A stretch of DNA of 64,000 nucleotides from Argentina anserina. Its lineage: Eukaryota > Streptophyta > Magnoliopsida > Rosales > Rosaceae. Numbering within the stretch: the stretch's first letter is position 1; every line of letters starts with the position of its first letter. The position numbers and the translations under genes are program-made. The DNA is taken from NCBI RefSeq assembly GCF_933775445.1, contig NC_065877.1, forward strand, positions 32,984,001-33,048,000, written 5' to 3'. This document shows positions 21,688 through 34,725 of this stretch, one piece after another. Under the pieces are notes generated by a model, which worked only from the letters and a program-made list of their open reading frames with translations, was not told the origin of the DNA and ran no database searches.

Positions 21688-24600
21688 TCAATCTTCAAGC
21701 TCTGAGGCAGTGTCATCAAACTCGACTCTAGTTTCCGAATGTACCTGATGTTCCGAGTCAAAAGCATATTTCCTGTCTTGCTTAACCAAGTTGGCAAGGT
21801 CATGCCTATTGGCATCTGTATAGGCATCTATAACAGCTCTGAACAAGGATGGATTAGGTTCTATCTCTTCATATTTCAGCTGGCTGTAAATTCGCTTCAC
21901 TCCTTCAACCATACCTGCTTTTCCATAGCAGGCTACTAGATTTATATGCGTCACAAGGTCTGGTTCCACACCGTCATCCTGCATTCTCATGAATATGTTC
22001 AAAGCCTTGTCAATCTCGCCAGCTGCCCCATAAGCATAAATCGCAACGTTGTAGAGAGCAGAATCAAGATTTATGTCAGCTTTTGTGAATGTTTCACAGG
22101 ACTCGAGCGCCAAACCATGCATACCAACCAGAGAGAACATAGAGGTGATGATAGCTTGTCTAGAGTAAGGTTTCCCTTCCTGATAAGATGACTCAAGCTG
22201 CGTTACAGCTTCAATGGGAATCCCTCCTTTTCTCAATACAGTTAACAATACATTACAAGTCCTACTGTCAAGCAACAGTTTCCGAGTTACCATCTCGTGC
22301 AATAATTCACCACATTCACGCAGCTGCCCGTTAATGGCATAGCATGACATCACCTTGTTGAATGAAGCGCAATCCTTTATTAAACCTGATTCTTTCATTT
22401 CTTCTGCTACATCAATGGCTTCATCAAGCATGCCCATGCTCTTATAAAGATACATCATGGTTGCAAATGCTATCTCATCAGCCCAACCCTTGGCCCTCAT
22501 ATTTTCAAAAATCAATTTGGCTTCAGATACCATCCCAAGATCTGCATACAAATTTATCATACTGTTAGATGCAACAACATCGGGGCCACCATCAAAACAT
22601 TTCAACCTCTCATACAACGCTACTGCCCCATCACAGCTCCCCACCTTACCATACGCCTTTATCAGAGATGTCAGAACTATTTGATTTGCAGATATCCCTG
22701 ATTCTTCCATGTAGTGAAAATACTTCAGTGCTTCTTCAACTCTACCAATTTCTGCAAATCCATTAATTAAAGAACCGTATACAAACTCATTTGGCTTTGT
22801 TCCCGATTTTAACAAGTCTTGGTATACGTTAACTGCATCCGAGAGCTGGCCGAGGCGAGCATAGCTGGCAATAAGAGCAGAAAAAGTAAGAGATTGCGGC
22901 TTCAGACCAGTTTCCTGCATTTCTGTTAGAAGATCCCTTGCTTGGTCCACTAAATCACCTCCTGAGAACATTTGGATGAGAGAGTTGTAAGTGCACTCAT
23001 CAGGCCAAGTCCCATGGTTTTTCATGCCCCTGAAGAGAGAGAAAGCTTTATCATAAAGCTTTGCCTTACCATAAGCTTTGATCATAACATTATATTCCAC
23101 AATATCCTTCATTTGTCCAACCAAGTCTCCCTTCCTGTAGAAAATAACCTCGGCTTCAGTCCAAAGTCCCTTATCAGCATAAGCATCTATAATTGCCGCA
23201 CACGTCTTTGATGAAATCACACGGTTTGACTGACATTTCTCATAAAGTAACTTTGCCTGATCAAGACATCCTTCATTAATATACATCTTGATGATGCCAG
23301 GAAGAGAATGCTCATTGATAGAGACACCAGTTTTCTCCATATCCTTAATAACTATCTCTACATCTCTGACCATGTTTCTCTCACATAATACATGAAGAAT
23401 AGTTCTGTGAGATACGATATCTGGGTAAAGACCAACCTCCCTTATCTTCTTGTAGCAATCCAGAGCAGCATCAATATTCCCCACATCAGCATAAAGGGAA
23501 AGGAAAATGTTATAAGTTCTTGTATCAGGAGATATTCCTCTTTCTTCCATCTTATTAAGTAAAGCTTCTGCCTCCAACAAATGCCCATGACTTCCACAAG
23601 TAAAGATCATAGTATTGAAAGTAATAACATCCATTGCCACTCCAGACTTCATCATATCTCCAAACACATTAGCCGCATCATTCAGGCGCCCTGCCTTTCC
23701 ATACAAATCAATCAAATTATTATATGTAGATGTAAGCCGTGGTTTTTTAATAGAGTTCTCTGCATCCATTGAGGCCATAATTTTTGAAGTAGGAACTCTA
23801 CCACCAGTCTTAAAAAGCTCAGTGGACAAAAAATGCTTAAAACTAATAGGCTCCGAGACAGAACCAACCACAGAATCACCCATAGAATCCAAGTCAAGAT
23901 CATCGAGCTCAATCTGCCCCGTACACCAGTCCTTATAAAATTTATCCGCCCTCTCAAACTCTTCTGCATTCTTCAACGCCCGAACAACCGTATTCATTGT
24001 AACCTCATCGGGGAAAAGCCCCCGTAGTTTCATGTGCTTAATCCACAACAGCGCCTCCTTCACTAGTCCTGCTTTCCCATACACATCAACAAGCATCGAA
24101 TACGTATTATTAGTAGGCAACACACCCTTTTTCGCCATTTCAATCCAGCACAGCCTCAACTCATCCCATCTCTGAGCTCTACCGAGCACCCGAAGCACCA
24201 CATTGTAGTGAATCACATTGGGCACGTACTCTTTCTGTGACTTGAACCACTCAAAAACACAAAGAACTCTCTCCCAGCTCCTCTGTTCTTTAAGAATCAC
24301 AGTCTGTTCTTTCGCACTCAGACCCTCACCAAACGACTTTAGCGCCTTTTCAACATCATTTTCAGACTCCAAAGACCTCAAAATCGAAGGCAACACGCCT
24401 CCATACCTCTTCTTCATCTTACCATTAGCTAAAGAAACCTTAGTGGGCAAGACCAAACCTTTCAAATGACACTGTAGCTTAAACCCTACCAAAACCCTAG
24501 ACCCTCTTGAACTCTGTTTCTGGGTTCTTGAATTCAAAATACAGCTACCCTTTTGAGAAATTGGAAGAGGGAAAAGTTGGGTTTTAGCTAAGGTGTGGTT

Positions 24601-24753
24601 TTGGTGAGTGAAATTAAACCCTAGAACAGGCCTAGCTGTGAAATTAAATTGGGGGTTTTGAAGCTTACTTGGTTTAAAGGTGTGGCCTTGCATTGATCTG
24701 TGGAGACTTTCTTGCCGTAATTCTATGGAATTGTAGCTCTGGCAGTGAAGCAT
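21688..24753 (-). CDS. Large P-class pentatricopeptide repeat protein
   Basis: An intronless frame encodes 1021 residues from the ATG at 24753. The N-terminal 90 residues lack repeats and are rich in Ser, Asn and Gln, fitting an organelle transit peptide, most likely plastid. From about residue 140 to 990 it is a near-continuous array of 35-residue P-type PPR motifs, roughly 20 in number, for example VIHYNVVLRVLGRAQRWDE, STYNNLIDLYGKAGRLNDA and VYGSLINGFAEIGRVEEA. There is no SMR, E or DYW domain. P-class proteins stabilise or process organellar transcripts. Length and repeat layout resemble Arabidopsis At1g73710 (about 990 aa), from memory. An upstream in-frame TTG extends the frame but ATG is preferred. 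Confidence 0.93.
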   Translation of the reverse strand: MLHCQSYNSIELRQESLHRSMQGHTFKPSKLQNPQFNFTARPVLGFNFTHQNHTLAKTQLFPLPISQKGSCILNSRTQKQSSRGSRVLVGFKLQCHLKGLVLPTKVSLANGKMKKRYGGVLPSILRSLESENDVEKALKSFGEGLSAKEQTVILKEQRSWERVLCVFEWFKSQKEYVPNVIHYNVVLRVLGRAQRWDELRLCWIEMAKKGVLPTNNTYSMLVDVYGKAGLVKEALLWIKHMKLRGLFPDEVTMNTVVRALKNAEEFERADKFYKDWCTGQIELDDLDLDSMGDSVVGSVSEPISFKHFLSTELFKTGGRVPTSKIMASMDAENSIKKPRLTSTYNNLIDLYGKAGRLNDAANVFGDMMKSGVAMDVITFNTMIFTCGSHGHLLEAEALLNKMEERGISPDTRTYNIFLSLYADVGNIDAALDCYKKIREVGLYPDIVSHRTILHVLCERNMVRDVEIVIKDMEKTGVSINEHSLPGIIKMYINEGCLDQAKLLYEKCQSNRVISSKTCAAIIDAYADKGLWTEAEVIFYRKGDLVGQMKDIVEYNVMIKAYGKAKLYDKAFSLFRGMKNHGTWPDECTYNSLIQMFSGGDLVDQARDLLTEMQETGLKPQSLTFSALIASYARLGQLSDAVNVYQDLLKSGTKPNEFVYGSLINGFAEIGRVEEALKYFHYMEESGISANQIVLTSLIKAYGKVGSCDGAVALYERLKCFDGGPDVVASNSMINLYADLGMVSEAKLIFENMRAKGWADEIAFATMMYLYKSMGMLDEAIDVAEEMKESGLIKDCASFNKVMSCYAINGQLRECGELLHEMVTRKLLLDSRTCNVLLTVLRKGGIPIEAVTQLESSYQEGKPYSRQAIITSMFSLVGMHGLALESCETFTKADINLDSALYNVAIYAYGAAGEIDKALNIFMRMQDDGVEPDLVTHINLVACYGKAGMVEGVKRIYSQLKYEEIEPNPSLFRAVIDAYTDANRHDLANLVKQDRKYAFDSEHQVHSETRVEFDDTASELED

Positions 24754-25894
24754 CTTCAACCTGCCTTTCAAGTTTGAATCTTGGGGACTTTGCGGGTTCC
24801 CAGCTCTGAAAGTAATTAGGGTTTAAGACACAGACAAGGAACAAGGAGAAGAACAGAGGAGGAGGTTGTTAATTTTGCAAGTTTTTTCATTTCCCGGTAA
24901 TGCCCTTGGGATGGCGTGCGAGAATGAGGATACTTTAGGGGTCAAATTGTCAAAAGCATCTTTTTCATGCTCTTTGTTCTCTTCTTCTGATTTTTCTGAA
25001 TTCTGTTTCATTTTTTTTTCTTGTTATGATGGGAATAGTTGATATCTATGCTCTTCAAGCTGATGGAATATATAGGAGTTTAGGACTGATATATGTGTGG
25101 AGAAAAAACAAAGGGATCTCATTTTCTATTATTCAGGTTTATTTTGTCCACTTATATTAGTTTAGGTCTTTTTATAATAATTATATAAAGAATTACGCGA
25201 CTTTAATTTCGTCCATCCACACATGCATCCAGTACGTGTTGTTGTTAGTGAAGCAAATTCTGATATCGAAAACCAATTTAAATCTGAAATAGCTAGTCCA
25301 GAGAACGCATGCATGAACCAAACAATACAACTGATCGAAGTCAAAATCGAACTCCGACATGTACTGATCTACAAAAATAACTCGTCGCTACAAAGCAGAC
25401 GAGAGGCTATTGGAAAAATCACTACAACAAGTAGTATGCTGATGAGGACAGATCGGTGAGAAGCATAAATACGAATGGTTTCAACTCCCAACGAATTAAA
25501 TAAAAGTGATTTTTCATGTTTTCCTTGATTGAATATGATAATTATCCTAGGGGATGAGTGATTTGTATATGTCAATTTAGGATGTAAAAATTTCTTCATC
25601 CATATACAGATTTACAGTGTGTGGGGGTATGAAAGCATTTTGACTCATAAAGATATAAGGACTTAAGTACAAACAATCTTGTCTATAGCTAGGTGGGCTA
25701 AAAGAGCCATCATCACCCATCTGATCGACTGCACAACCCTAACGAGTTACCATACATGCATTCAGAACTCTTCGGTTGGTGAAGACCGAAGAGTCCTCAT
25801 TTTAATTTGTTACATATATAATTAAGAAGACACCGGACCAAAAAACAACCTATATGTAAAAGAACAAAATCAACAAGCTAGCAGGCATCCACTC
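24754..25894. other. PPR promoter and SCAMP 3' flank
   Basis: The stretch holds the leader of the large PPR gene (to about 24,850) and the 3' end of the SCAMP transcript (from about 25,600). Between them is AT-rich DNA without a supported gene. Confidence 0.5.
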
Positions 25895-28697
25895 TCATAT
25901 TGCTGCCCTTAGAGCATCACGTCTCATACTTTGAGATTTTCCACTGCTTCTGAAGTACGTGTATACTTGCTGCAAATATGAAAACATGAATAAGTTTCTC
26001 AGACGAGGAAAAAAAAACCAGTGATGAATGGCAGTAAGTCAATCGTGTGACCTTAAGAACCCAGATGGACATGAGTGCTTCGATAGCAAACAACGCAGCT
26101 CCCAGGAAGTAAAATATCTGACATATATAGAGTTACAAAGTGTTCATCAGGTCATCACCAACTCATCAAGATCAAACCAAGTTGTCATTGTTACTAACCG
26201 TCTACGTTCTTTACATAATACCAGAATACTGAAACAATATGAAGACAACATATATAGGATGTTGAAAGCTCGAAACCTACCGAAGTGGTAACAAAATCAT
26301 CCACAGTCAGCAGTATGGCAGGCACAAGACCACTGTAAGTTCACATAATACCATAAAAATAACAGCTTCAGTGGAAAGAGAAAACATTGTTTACGAGTAT
26401 AATCATAGTTGATAATTGTAAATTCTTGACGATGATAACAGGAACTAATAGATGATCATCACCACTAGAAGAAAAATCAACGTTTAGGATATATAGGTCG
26501 AAACTTTAGTCCGAGATTTGCATGATATTTAATTTATAATGTTGAATAGCACAACTATGATCCCATTTTGACAGCAGCCATTACTCATTAGTAAACTTGA
26601 GTAAAAATGAATATAAGTACGTAAGAAAAACTCACGCAATAGAATACCCGCCCCAAAACGTTGGGGGAGCAGCTGCAGAGTAGATGCAATAGACAATATG
26701 GCCCTGCAAAGATAGGAAACCAGGGGCATATAATAAGCTAATTTCCTTGTCATCTGATCGACAATGCAGATATTATGACAAGTGACTACGATTTGCTTAC
26801 ACTGTAAAAGAAGAAAAACAGCGCAAAACTTAGGGCACTATCGGTCCTGTAATATAGATGGCAGAAATCACAATGTAAGAAACAAAAATGGATTAATTCA
26901 AATTTTACCAACTACTCTGAAATCTGAATGTTTTGTTTCGTCCATGTTTCTGTATTTTGAAATCATTTGGCTTCTCCGCCTGGATATATGTTGCTTGGAC
27001 TTACTTGGAATCCTTAATTTGAGCAGATAGTGAGGGAGAGAGATCTCGGATGGTGTTTTTTTTTTTTAATATAAATGGTAATCTGGGGAATTCAAAATTT
27101 GGTGAAGTTGTTTTAGCTTGAGTAGTTGAACACGAACGAAACTGAAAAATAACCTAGGTTATATAACATAGAATTGAGACAGTGCATTTTACCATTAACA
27201 TCTTCTGGTCCAAAGCTAAACCCAAAACCCCGATCAACCATGACTGGGAGTGCAGAATAGTTAAGAGGATAATCATTTTAAAGCATAGTCTCATGTATTG
27301 TATTTGTGTTGTGATGTGGAGACAAGGTGCATTACAAAGAATTGTCAGTACCTCATAGCGCGATAAAGAGGGCGATACCAGAGAAAATAATCTATGGGAG
27401 GCCACACGATGAAGTGGACAACAGCCAGAATCCAATTGTTTATACCCCAAACTACAAGAGTAGACTAGTTTAGACAAAGTTATGCAACAGTATCTTATAA
27501 TAGTAACTGCCTAACTGGTAAGGGTTTACACACCAAGACATACCTCCTCCAGCAAAAAACCAATATACAGAAACTGCAATAATGCTCCACAACAGACACC
27601 CGATGAAACCTGAGAAATGCCATAAACTTGCATAAAGCGAATCTCGCTAGAGAGCGATTATTATAGAAGAAAGCATCCAGCAATGAACTTACTGATATAT
27701 GTAGTGAACCCAACATACATGATCTTCTGTAGGTGAACTGGTATATCGTTTGGAATGTCATGATGAATTATGGGCCAAAATGCAGGAAAGTTTTTCTCAT
27801 CACTAATAACACCACCTGCTAACACAAAACAAAGGATTATATCTCATGCTGTAATTGGACTTTGATCTCGATCTTAGCTTCTCTTTAGCATATATAGGAA
27901 CACAGATATATAAACCTGATGCGATGGTTTCTTCTCTACGCCTTATTTCCTGCAATAATAATACTCTGGTTACTATATAAGAGATTTATTATGTATCAAG
28001 TACCAGAACCAGCAATATTGAGGTATAAATGCAATTACATTCTCCTTCCTCTTCAATTCAGCCTCTCTAGCTCTGAGTTCCTTCTCCTTACCCTTCAGAC
28101 TCTGAAATAACAGAAACGATTACAAAACAAGTCTACGTACGCTGACAAAAACAGATATGAAAACCAAAACGGTGATTCAGCGTCTTACAAATTCATGCAA
28201 CCTACCGATGGATTATCAAGAGGTATATCAACCGTTGCACCACGATCATAGCGTTCGGGAGGAAGGGGCTTTGGACCTCTAGAATCCTGAAAATGTAGCA
28301 CAAATTTAATAAGCAGAAAAGATTAGGAAGATTATTACAAGTGTACATAAGAATTCTACACTCTCTATTCATCGGCTTTTATCTGATCTCCACTTCTGCA
28401 CGACCAATCACAAAACAAACCATCTGTGATCCAATCTAATGTTTCTTGCCGTTTTCTTCGTAATGTAAGCTACTAAACTAAAGATGAAAACAGCTATATA
28501 TGCAATGACTATATATTCATGGAATCAGATAGATCCAAATTGACTCGGTTCAAGACATTGAAGATTTGAAGGCAGATATTGCTGAAAGTATATAGTACGT
28601 ACGTAGGAACGTACATGCAGGTCCGGTGTACGTTGTGACTTACCGCAAAGGGATTAACCTCTTCCTCAGCGAAGGGGTTAGCATCGTAGCTACTCAT
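25895..28697 (-). CDS. SCAMP: Secretory carrier-associated membrane protein (SCAMP)
   Basis: Twelve exons with GT-AG borders and consistent phases encode 275 aa: 28697-28644, 28286-28206, 28101-28039, 27949-27916, 27815-27693, 27609-27544, 27451-27352, 26846-26801, 26703-26636, 26332-26281, 26117-26052 and 25969-25895. SCAMPs are four-pass proteins of the trans-Golgi, early endosome and plasma membrane that act in vesicle traffic. The N-terminus has two NPF motifs (DANPFAEEEVNPFA), which bind EH-domain proteins, then a Lys/Glu-rich coiled coil (residues about 50-75). The membrane core begins near YVGFTTYISFIGCLLWS and includes the conserved NNWILAVVHFIVWPPIDYFLWYRPLYRAMR loop, then three further segments. 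The C-terminus is a short cytosolic tail, SSGKSQSMRRDALRAAI. Usual plant length is 265-290 aa, so it is complete. From memory the Arabidopsis counterparts are At1g03550 and At2g20840. Confidence 0.93.
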
Positions 28698-29844
28698 GGG
28701 AGCGAACCACGCGATCCAAGCTCCTCCGGTATGTGCAGGTCTGGCTTGGGAATGAGAGAGTTGGGGAATCGTTGAACGTGAAAATGAGAGGTTTATTCTG
28801 GTTTTTGAGAATTTGAGAGAGATTATCTCTAAGAAGTCTTTTGGGAACGAGAATAATTATCTCTGGGTCTCTGGTTTCCTGGGAGGACAGGAGTGGAACA
28901 ATTCAGAGAGCCAAACTACGCGCGTGAAACAGAGAATAATATTTTGTAGTTCATTTATATAACAACTTATGCATGCATGAGTCAACTGGAAAAATATTAC
29001 ACAGACAATTTACTGACTAAATTTTATTGAAACTCCAATCTACTCGACCAAAAATAAAGGGTAACTAATTTTAAGATGCGATTAGGAAACAATACTCATT
29101 TCGTAAACAAACTTGGAGTGAGAAAATGTGGAGCTATTCGCGCTCCACCTTTCCGCTCTTACTTTGTGAAAGCGCAAATAACGTTTCTTGAGAAAAATCA
29201 CAATCACTCAAAATTCACCAACATCAAGATGGCGTAGATTAACGGCTCAGGTAGATAATAGCCGACCTTTAAGCAGCTAATTGTGCTTCGATTAGACTAA
29301 CAAAAAGATTCGTTAATGCAATTCTTGCACATGCTTTAGCACAGGAAGGGTGTTTATTCAACCAGAAATGTAGCCTAGAGGAGCAGATCAAGTTGATGAA
29401 GATCGAATCTGATAATGATTGATCTTGGTGCTTGGTAATGCATATAATATTCGTGATAGGAATCCTAGGATAGATCATTATATTTCGGTAATTCAATCGG
29501 TGTAAAGTGTAAACCAACCACCTAAAGCATAAAGCAAAACGGAGGAAAAAATGTTTCACTATCGACAATTTTTAGTCACAAATAATTGGGTTAGCTCATT
29601 TATGCAGCACACACATCATTGCACGAGTCAAATAAATAATCGAATGATCAAATAAGATTGAACACCGTACTATTGACCGTCACATCCGCAGCTCTGTAGT
29701 TGATGGCAGTAAGAACTTCAAAGGGATGTGAACTTTGGTGGTGTTAATTTACAAGAGATGTATCTTGTTGATGGTGGCAGTGACAACTAGTGTCTCCTCA
29801 TGGTTGTTCTCTTCATAACCAATTCAATAGACTTATTTCACATG
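28698..29844. other. SCAMP promoter and SRF 3' flank
   Basis: SCAMP leader sequence runs to about 28,900. Beyond it lies AT-rich DNA and then the 3' untranslated end of the receptor kinase gene. I see no extra gene. Confidence 0.5.
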
Positions 29845-30042
29845 TCAGTCTTCACTCGATCCGCTGCCGCGAGGCTCTCTTCGTATCATATCCAAAAGGT
29901 CCTGAACAACTTCAGACATTGGCGGCCTGAACTCTGGCTCCGACTGTAAAACACCATGTGATGTTAGACAAATGATCCGCATGGAGTTTGGTGAGCTATG
30001 TTTACAGCCCAAATAGTGCCATTTGAAGAAAATTGAGACAAC

Positions 30043-30080
<38 letters not shown>

Positions 30081-33000
30081 CTCGAGGTACTACAGATTGC
30101 TCACCTGAACACATCGAGATATTATATCAGCAAAGTGAGATAAGGATTTTGTTGGATATTGTTTGTTTAGAGAGGGATCAACCATCCTTGATAATGCATC
30201 AATGTCATGAAGCTGAGGAATGGCCCATCTAACCAAGAATTGCTCCCCTCGAGTCCGTGTCCTATATTTCAAAATATTTAATAACAAGAAATTAAGCTTT
30301 TATATAGAATGGGAGGAGTAGCCATTGTGACTGCAGTATGTGTTTTGTTCACCTGTCATGAGGTTTTCGGCCTGTTAATAATTCTAACATCACCACGCCA
30401 AAACTGTAAACGTCACTCTGTTGAGTGTATATTCCCGACTCAAATTCTGGAGCTCCATAACCATAAGCCGATAGCAGATTCCCTGACAACTGAAGATATG
30501 AAATAGTTTAGTAGTAGTATATAGTAGTAGATGTGAGCATGAAAAGCACAGATAGAAACTTGAGAGACGTCTAATAGAAGAAAATTGCATGCTCTAAGAT
30601 CAGATGACGTAATTTATCTAAAGGGCTTATCATGTCAAAGGAGACCTAATCTCTGTAAATGACCACTCAAGAATACACAGGCTGCTGCTAATAGAATTCC
30701 ACTTTTGTAAATACATCTTAACAGAATTATCTCTTACCTGACTTACAGAGCCAGATGATATTAAGGAAGCCAGGCCACAATCAGAGATGCGAAGAGAAAG
30801 GTCATCATCAAGGAGAAGGTTGTTAGACTTGAAATTCCTGTGTACGATAGGTGGCTGACAGACCTCATGCAAATACCTTCTCACACAAAAAGAGGTTCAG
30901 ACTCGTAATCTTCTTTTCAGAATGTGATCATGATAAATATATGTGCAGATAAGTAGGTTAAAAAATTAGGACTCACTCCAAAGCTCTTGCAGCTTCAAGC
31001 GCCATTCTTATGCGAGAATTCCACGAGAGTTCCTTTTTGAATCCATCCTCCAAGTGCAGAGTATCATGCAGTGAACCATTACTGCAATATTCGTAGATAA
31101 GAAGCCTTTGGCCATGCTCTGCACAGTATCCTATGAGCTCCACAACATTAGCATGCCGGATTCTATCAATGTTGTTTACAAGTTCAAGAAACTCCTCATC
31201 CTTCTGCTGATTGGAAGCTCTCTTGTCTAATTTCTTGACTGCAAGTAGCTACAAAAGCATATACAAAGAATAAATACAAAAAGATTAACAACACCAGTTT
31301 CTGAACTCTTCCGTGCATATGTGACCAGAAAACTGCTTCATTACATGAGAGGAACAGATGATTGAAATGAATTTAACAAAGTAAATACATTACATCACTT
31401 AGACAAGAATCAATATAACCTAAGAATATCTAGTTATGCTGTTCTGGAAAGCCAAGGCATACAAAGACAAATTAAAAGAGCACAAAGCAATGACTAACTC
31501 TAATTTTAAGATTTAAACTTAGAGCAGTCTATATGAAGCATATATTTGCTGTAAGGTGCAAACCAATTGTTCATATGAAATCCTCTATTTATCAAGCTTT
31601 ACAGCTTGTTTAATGCATACGAAGAGAGAATGGATTTTTTATTGCAGAGACCTTATGACAGAAGTAACATGAAGCATGATCAACGTATGATATATTAGAT
31701 ATATACCCATTTTAAATGATTTCTATATAATAGACCAATCATATTGGTATAACATATAGCAGATAGTCATAACAATGAAAACAAGAAACTACTACACAGG
31801 TGTAAGAAAATAAGCACCTAAGACAAGTTCCAGTCAATCACTCAGCAATGATATAGATGCCAGCAATAATTGAAAACTATTTTTTAATCAAGAAAGAAAC
31901 CTTTCCATCAGGAAGCTCTGCCCTGTAGACACTTCCCAGCATGCCCGCTCCTAGAAGATTATCCTGAGAAAAGCTGTTTGTGTATTGCTGAAGTAAAGCA
32001 ATGGTGAAAGATTTGGCAGAAATAGTGAGGTTTAGACTTCTTGCGGAAGGCTTCACTATATGTACTTCAGTTGGCATAATTGGCTTTACAATGACCCTCT
32101 CAACAGGAAATGGTGGTGGAGGAGGGGGCGGTGGTGGAGGAGGAGGAGGAGGAGGAGGAGGCATCAAAAAGGGATTAGGTGGACTCATATCAACCACATG
32201 ACTATCTCGCCGTTTGGGTACTGCGCTCATTCTTTGGACATTTCTATCTTGCTCATCATTTGACTTTGGCATTGCCCATGTTCTTCTAGCTTCTATTTCA
32301 GTATCTTCTTTGGGCTTCACAACTGCCTCTTTTGGAGCTGTTCATCAAAAAAAATTAGCTAGTCAGATTACCAAAGGGCATATTTATGATCTAGAAAGCA
32401 CAGCATATAGTTAAATTAAATCGAACAAATTGTGAGAGAAGCTGCTTACCTTTCTGTAATTGATTGATTGGTTGGACCAAGGGCTCATTATCCATGGGTG
32501 GATTCTCCCTATCCCGATAAGCTCCTATTTGATGCGGTTTGGAAATTCTGTCAGTCTCTCCTCTTCGTTTGGTACCTCTTGGCATTAGAAACAAAACCAC
32601 CAGTACCAAAATAATAAGTACAAAAACTCCTCCAACTGATATCCCGACTACCCTTTTCGTAGTAAAAAAACTCTTTGCTTTTCCAGACTTTTCTTCAGCA
32701 GATGTGGGTGGTGTTCCAGGTGGTGTTTTACTAGGAGGAGTTCTTCCAGAAGGTGGTCCCCAAAAGGCATAAGGAGATGGTGGTGTGGTCGAAGGAGGTG
32801 ACGGAGCCAGTGGAGATGTGGGTGGAGGGACTGGAGCAATAGAGGAATTTAATGGATTTCCATCAATTCTGCATTTAAAAGGATTTTTAATTATCAAATT
32901 GCTTATCCTTCTGTTGGCAACAATATATAACAAAAAGACGTAACTTAGATTCGCTTCGGTATACAATCATAGTGTGAATGACTGAAAGCAATAGGTCCAA

Positions 33001-34725
33001 AAGGTACACTTGTACAATCGGTGAGTATTACCTAAAGTTTGGGATGCTCAGCATCTTTGGAGGAATGGGTCCAGAAAATAGGTTATTCTCTATGTTCCTG
33101 TACAACAAAGGAAGAACTGATTGATAATGGGAAAGATATAAGAATCCAAAGTGATCCTACAAGATTCTACAAATGACAATAACATTGATTGTTCTAGAGG
33201 ATTACAGGTTGGCCAAGGGAAGATCCTGTAACACGTCAAGTGTTCCAGACAGCTGATTGTCCTGCAAATGTCTGCCAGATGAGTTGTTAGATCATTTACC
33301 CAGACAAAATATGCAAAGTATCAATGGCTTGCTCAGGCAAAGTACTCACAGAGTGGTCAAAGCTTTAGCGTCTTTCAGAGAGGGTGGCAGTTGCCCGCTC
33401 ATATTGTTGCCGGACAAATCTCTGAAATATGATACGTATCAGCTACTAGTAGATTATAAAAATATATCTAGACGTAGAAAGTATAACTCTGGAGAGTTTA
33501 GAATAAGAACCTACAAATTGATCAATGCTGTAAGGGTTTCAAAGGCATTTGGTATTTCACCAGTTAAGTGATTATTGTTGAGAGACCTGATTGGATAAAA
33601 AGGTAAAGTGAGGCTCACATAAAAGAAAGACAACAGACGGAGCGTTCTACCAGGCATTAACACTGGAAAGAAAGCTCACGACTTACATATCAGTGAGCTC
33701 AACCAATGAAGCCAAATCAACGGGGATATTTCCAGTGAACTGATTAGCTGAAAGAAAACTGCCAAAGGTAAAGACCATCATATCTTTTGCATAAGCAGGT
33801 GCGCACAATAGTAAGATATATAAATCACAGAATTCTTAGGTTAGTATGTAATTTATGCAGTGTAAATATTTAGTTTCATAAAGAGGGCAGAACATACAAG
33901 ATTTCCATGGTAACAGGTAAAATGGGTGGTATACTTCCACCGATCTGATTGTTGCTTAAATCTCTGCATACAAATATCAAAATTATCGCTGCTCAGTAAT
34001 CCAGAAATGTGTCCTAAAAGTACCATTTATTTTCCAAGATAAGCTACACATCAGCCAATGAAAATACTCGGAACAACAAACTCACTCACCCCATCAGAAG
34101 GAGAAAGGAGAGAATAACTTACATTCTTTTTATTGAAGTGAACGATCCTAAGTTCTCACCCAATTCTCCTCCCAAATTGGCAGCATTAAGAATTCTACAA
34201 AAATATATAAGCAAGACTCATTAGATCACTGCCAACAAATAAGTCCAGAATCATCCATCATTAAAAGAAGACGGCCAATTCAATTCACAGACATTGATGT
34301 AATCACGCTATCATTGCATTGAACCCCTTGCCATGCTTCCCCACAAGGGTCTCCTCCAGCAGAAGTCCACCCAGGAAGAGGAGGCGTGCCGAGTGCAGCA
34401 TGTAAGCTATTAATCGCAGCAACTGAAAAGCAATTGCAGATAGCAAATGTTCATTAGTCCGCGAAACCACGAAAAGAAAATGCAAGTAAACTGACAAAAA
34501 TTATCAACTAGTTACAAATTGGGAAACAGAAAAAAAAAACATAAAAATCTCAATGCTGAAGAATAGGCAGTATATGAAACTGGGTTGACCCTTACCATCT
34601 TGCAGATTAGTAGCTCCAAGCGAAACTTGCACCAAGCAAATCAATACAAACCCAATCATACCCTGTTCACAGATCTTGAGCTCCTTGTAGTTTAATTCAG
34701 ATCTTCTCCTCCCCATTGATCTCAT
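29845..34725 (-). CDS. SRF: STRUBBELIG-family LRR receptor pseudokinase
   Basis: Sixteen exons encode 801 aa: 34725-34596, 34422-34293, 34194-34123, 33963-33898, 33758-33687, 33586-33515, 33421-33350, 33271-33206, 33097-33032, 32868-32450, 32337-31901, 31248-30977, 30876-30738, 30489-30353, 30261-30105 and 29943-29845. Several LRR exons are exactly 66 or 72 bases. In order: signal peptide ([16 protein letters not shown]), the N-terminal SUB-type domain ([13 protein letters not shown]), about six LRRs, a Pro-rich outer stalk, a membrane segment near 320-343, a juxtamembrane part with 17 consecutive prolines, and a kinase domain. The ATP-site Lys is kept (LAVKKLD), but HRD is HRN and DFG is DCG, so phosphotransfer is doubtful, as in STRUBBELIG itself. 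These receptors act in cell morphogenesis and tissue patterning. SRF1 or SRF3 is the likely counterpart. Two ATGs (MRSMGRRR) could start it. Confidence 0.93.
30046..30077. repeat. (AT)n microsatellite in an SRF intron
   Basis: About sixteen AT units lie in the last intron of the receptor gene, 28 bases downstream of the donor at 30104. It should be polymorphic. Confidence 0.9.
32111..32161. repeat. Proline-codon tract (17 codons) in SRF exon 11
   Basis: On the coding strand the tract is 17 proline codons, mostly CCT with CCA, CCG and CCC at the distal end. The pure CCT part (8 units) is slippage-prone. Confidence 0.9.
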
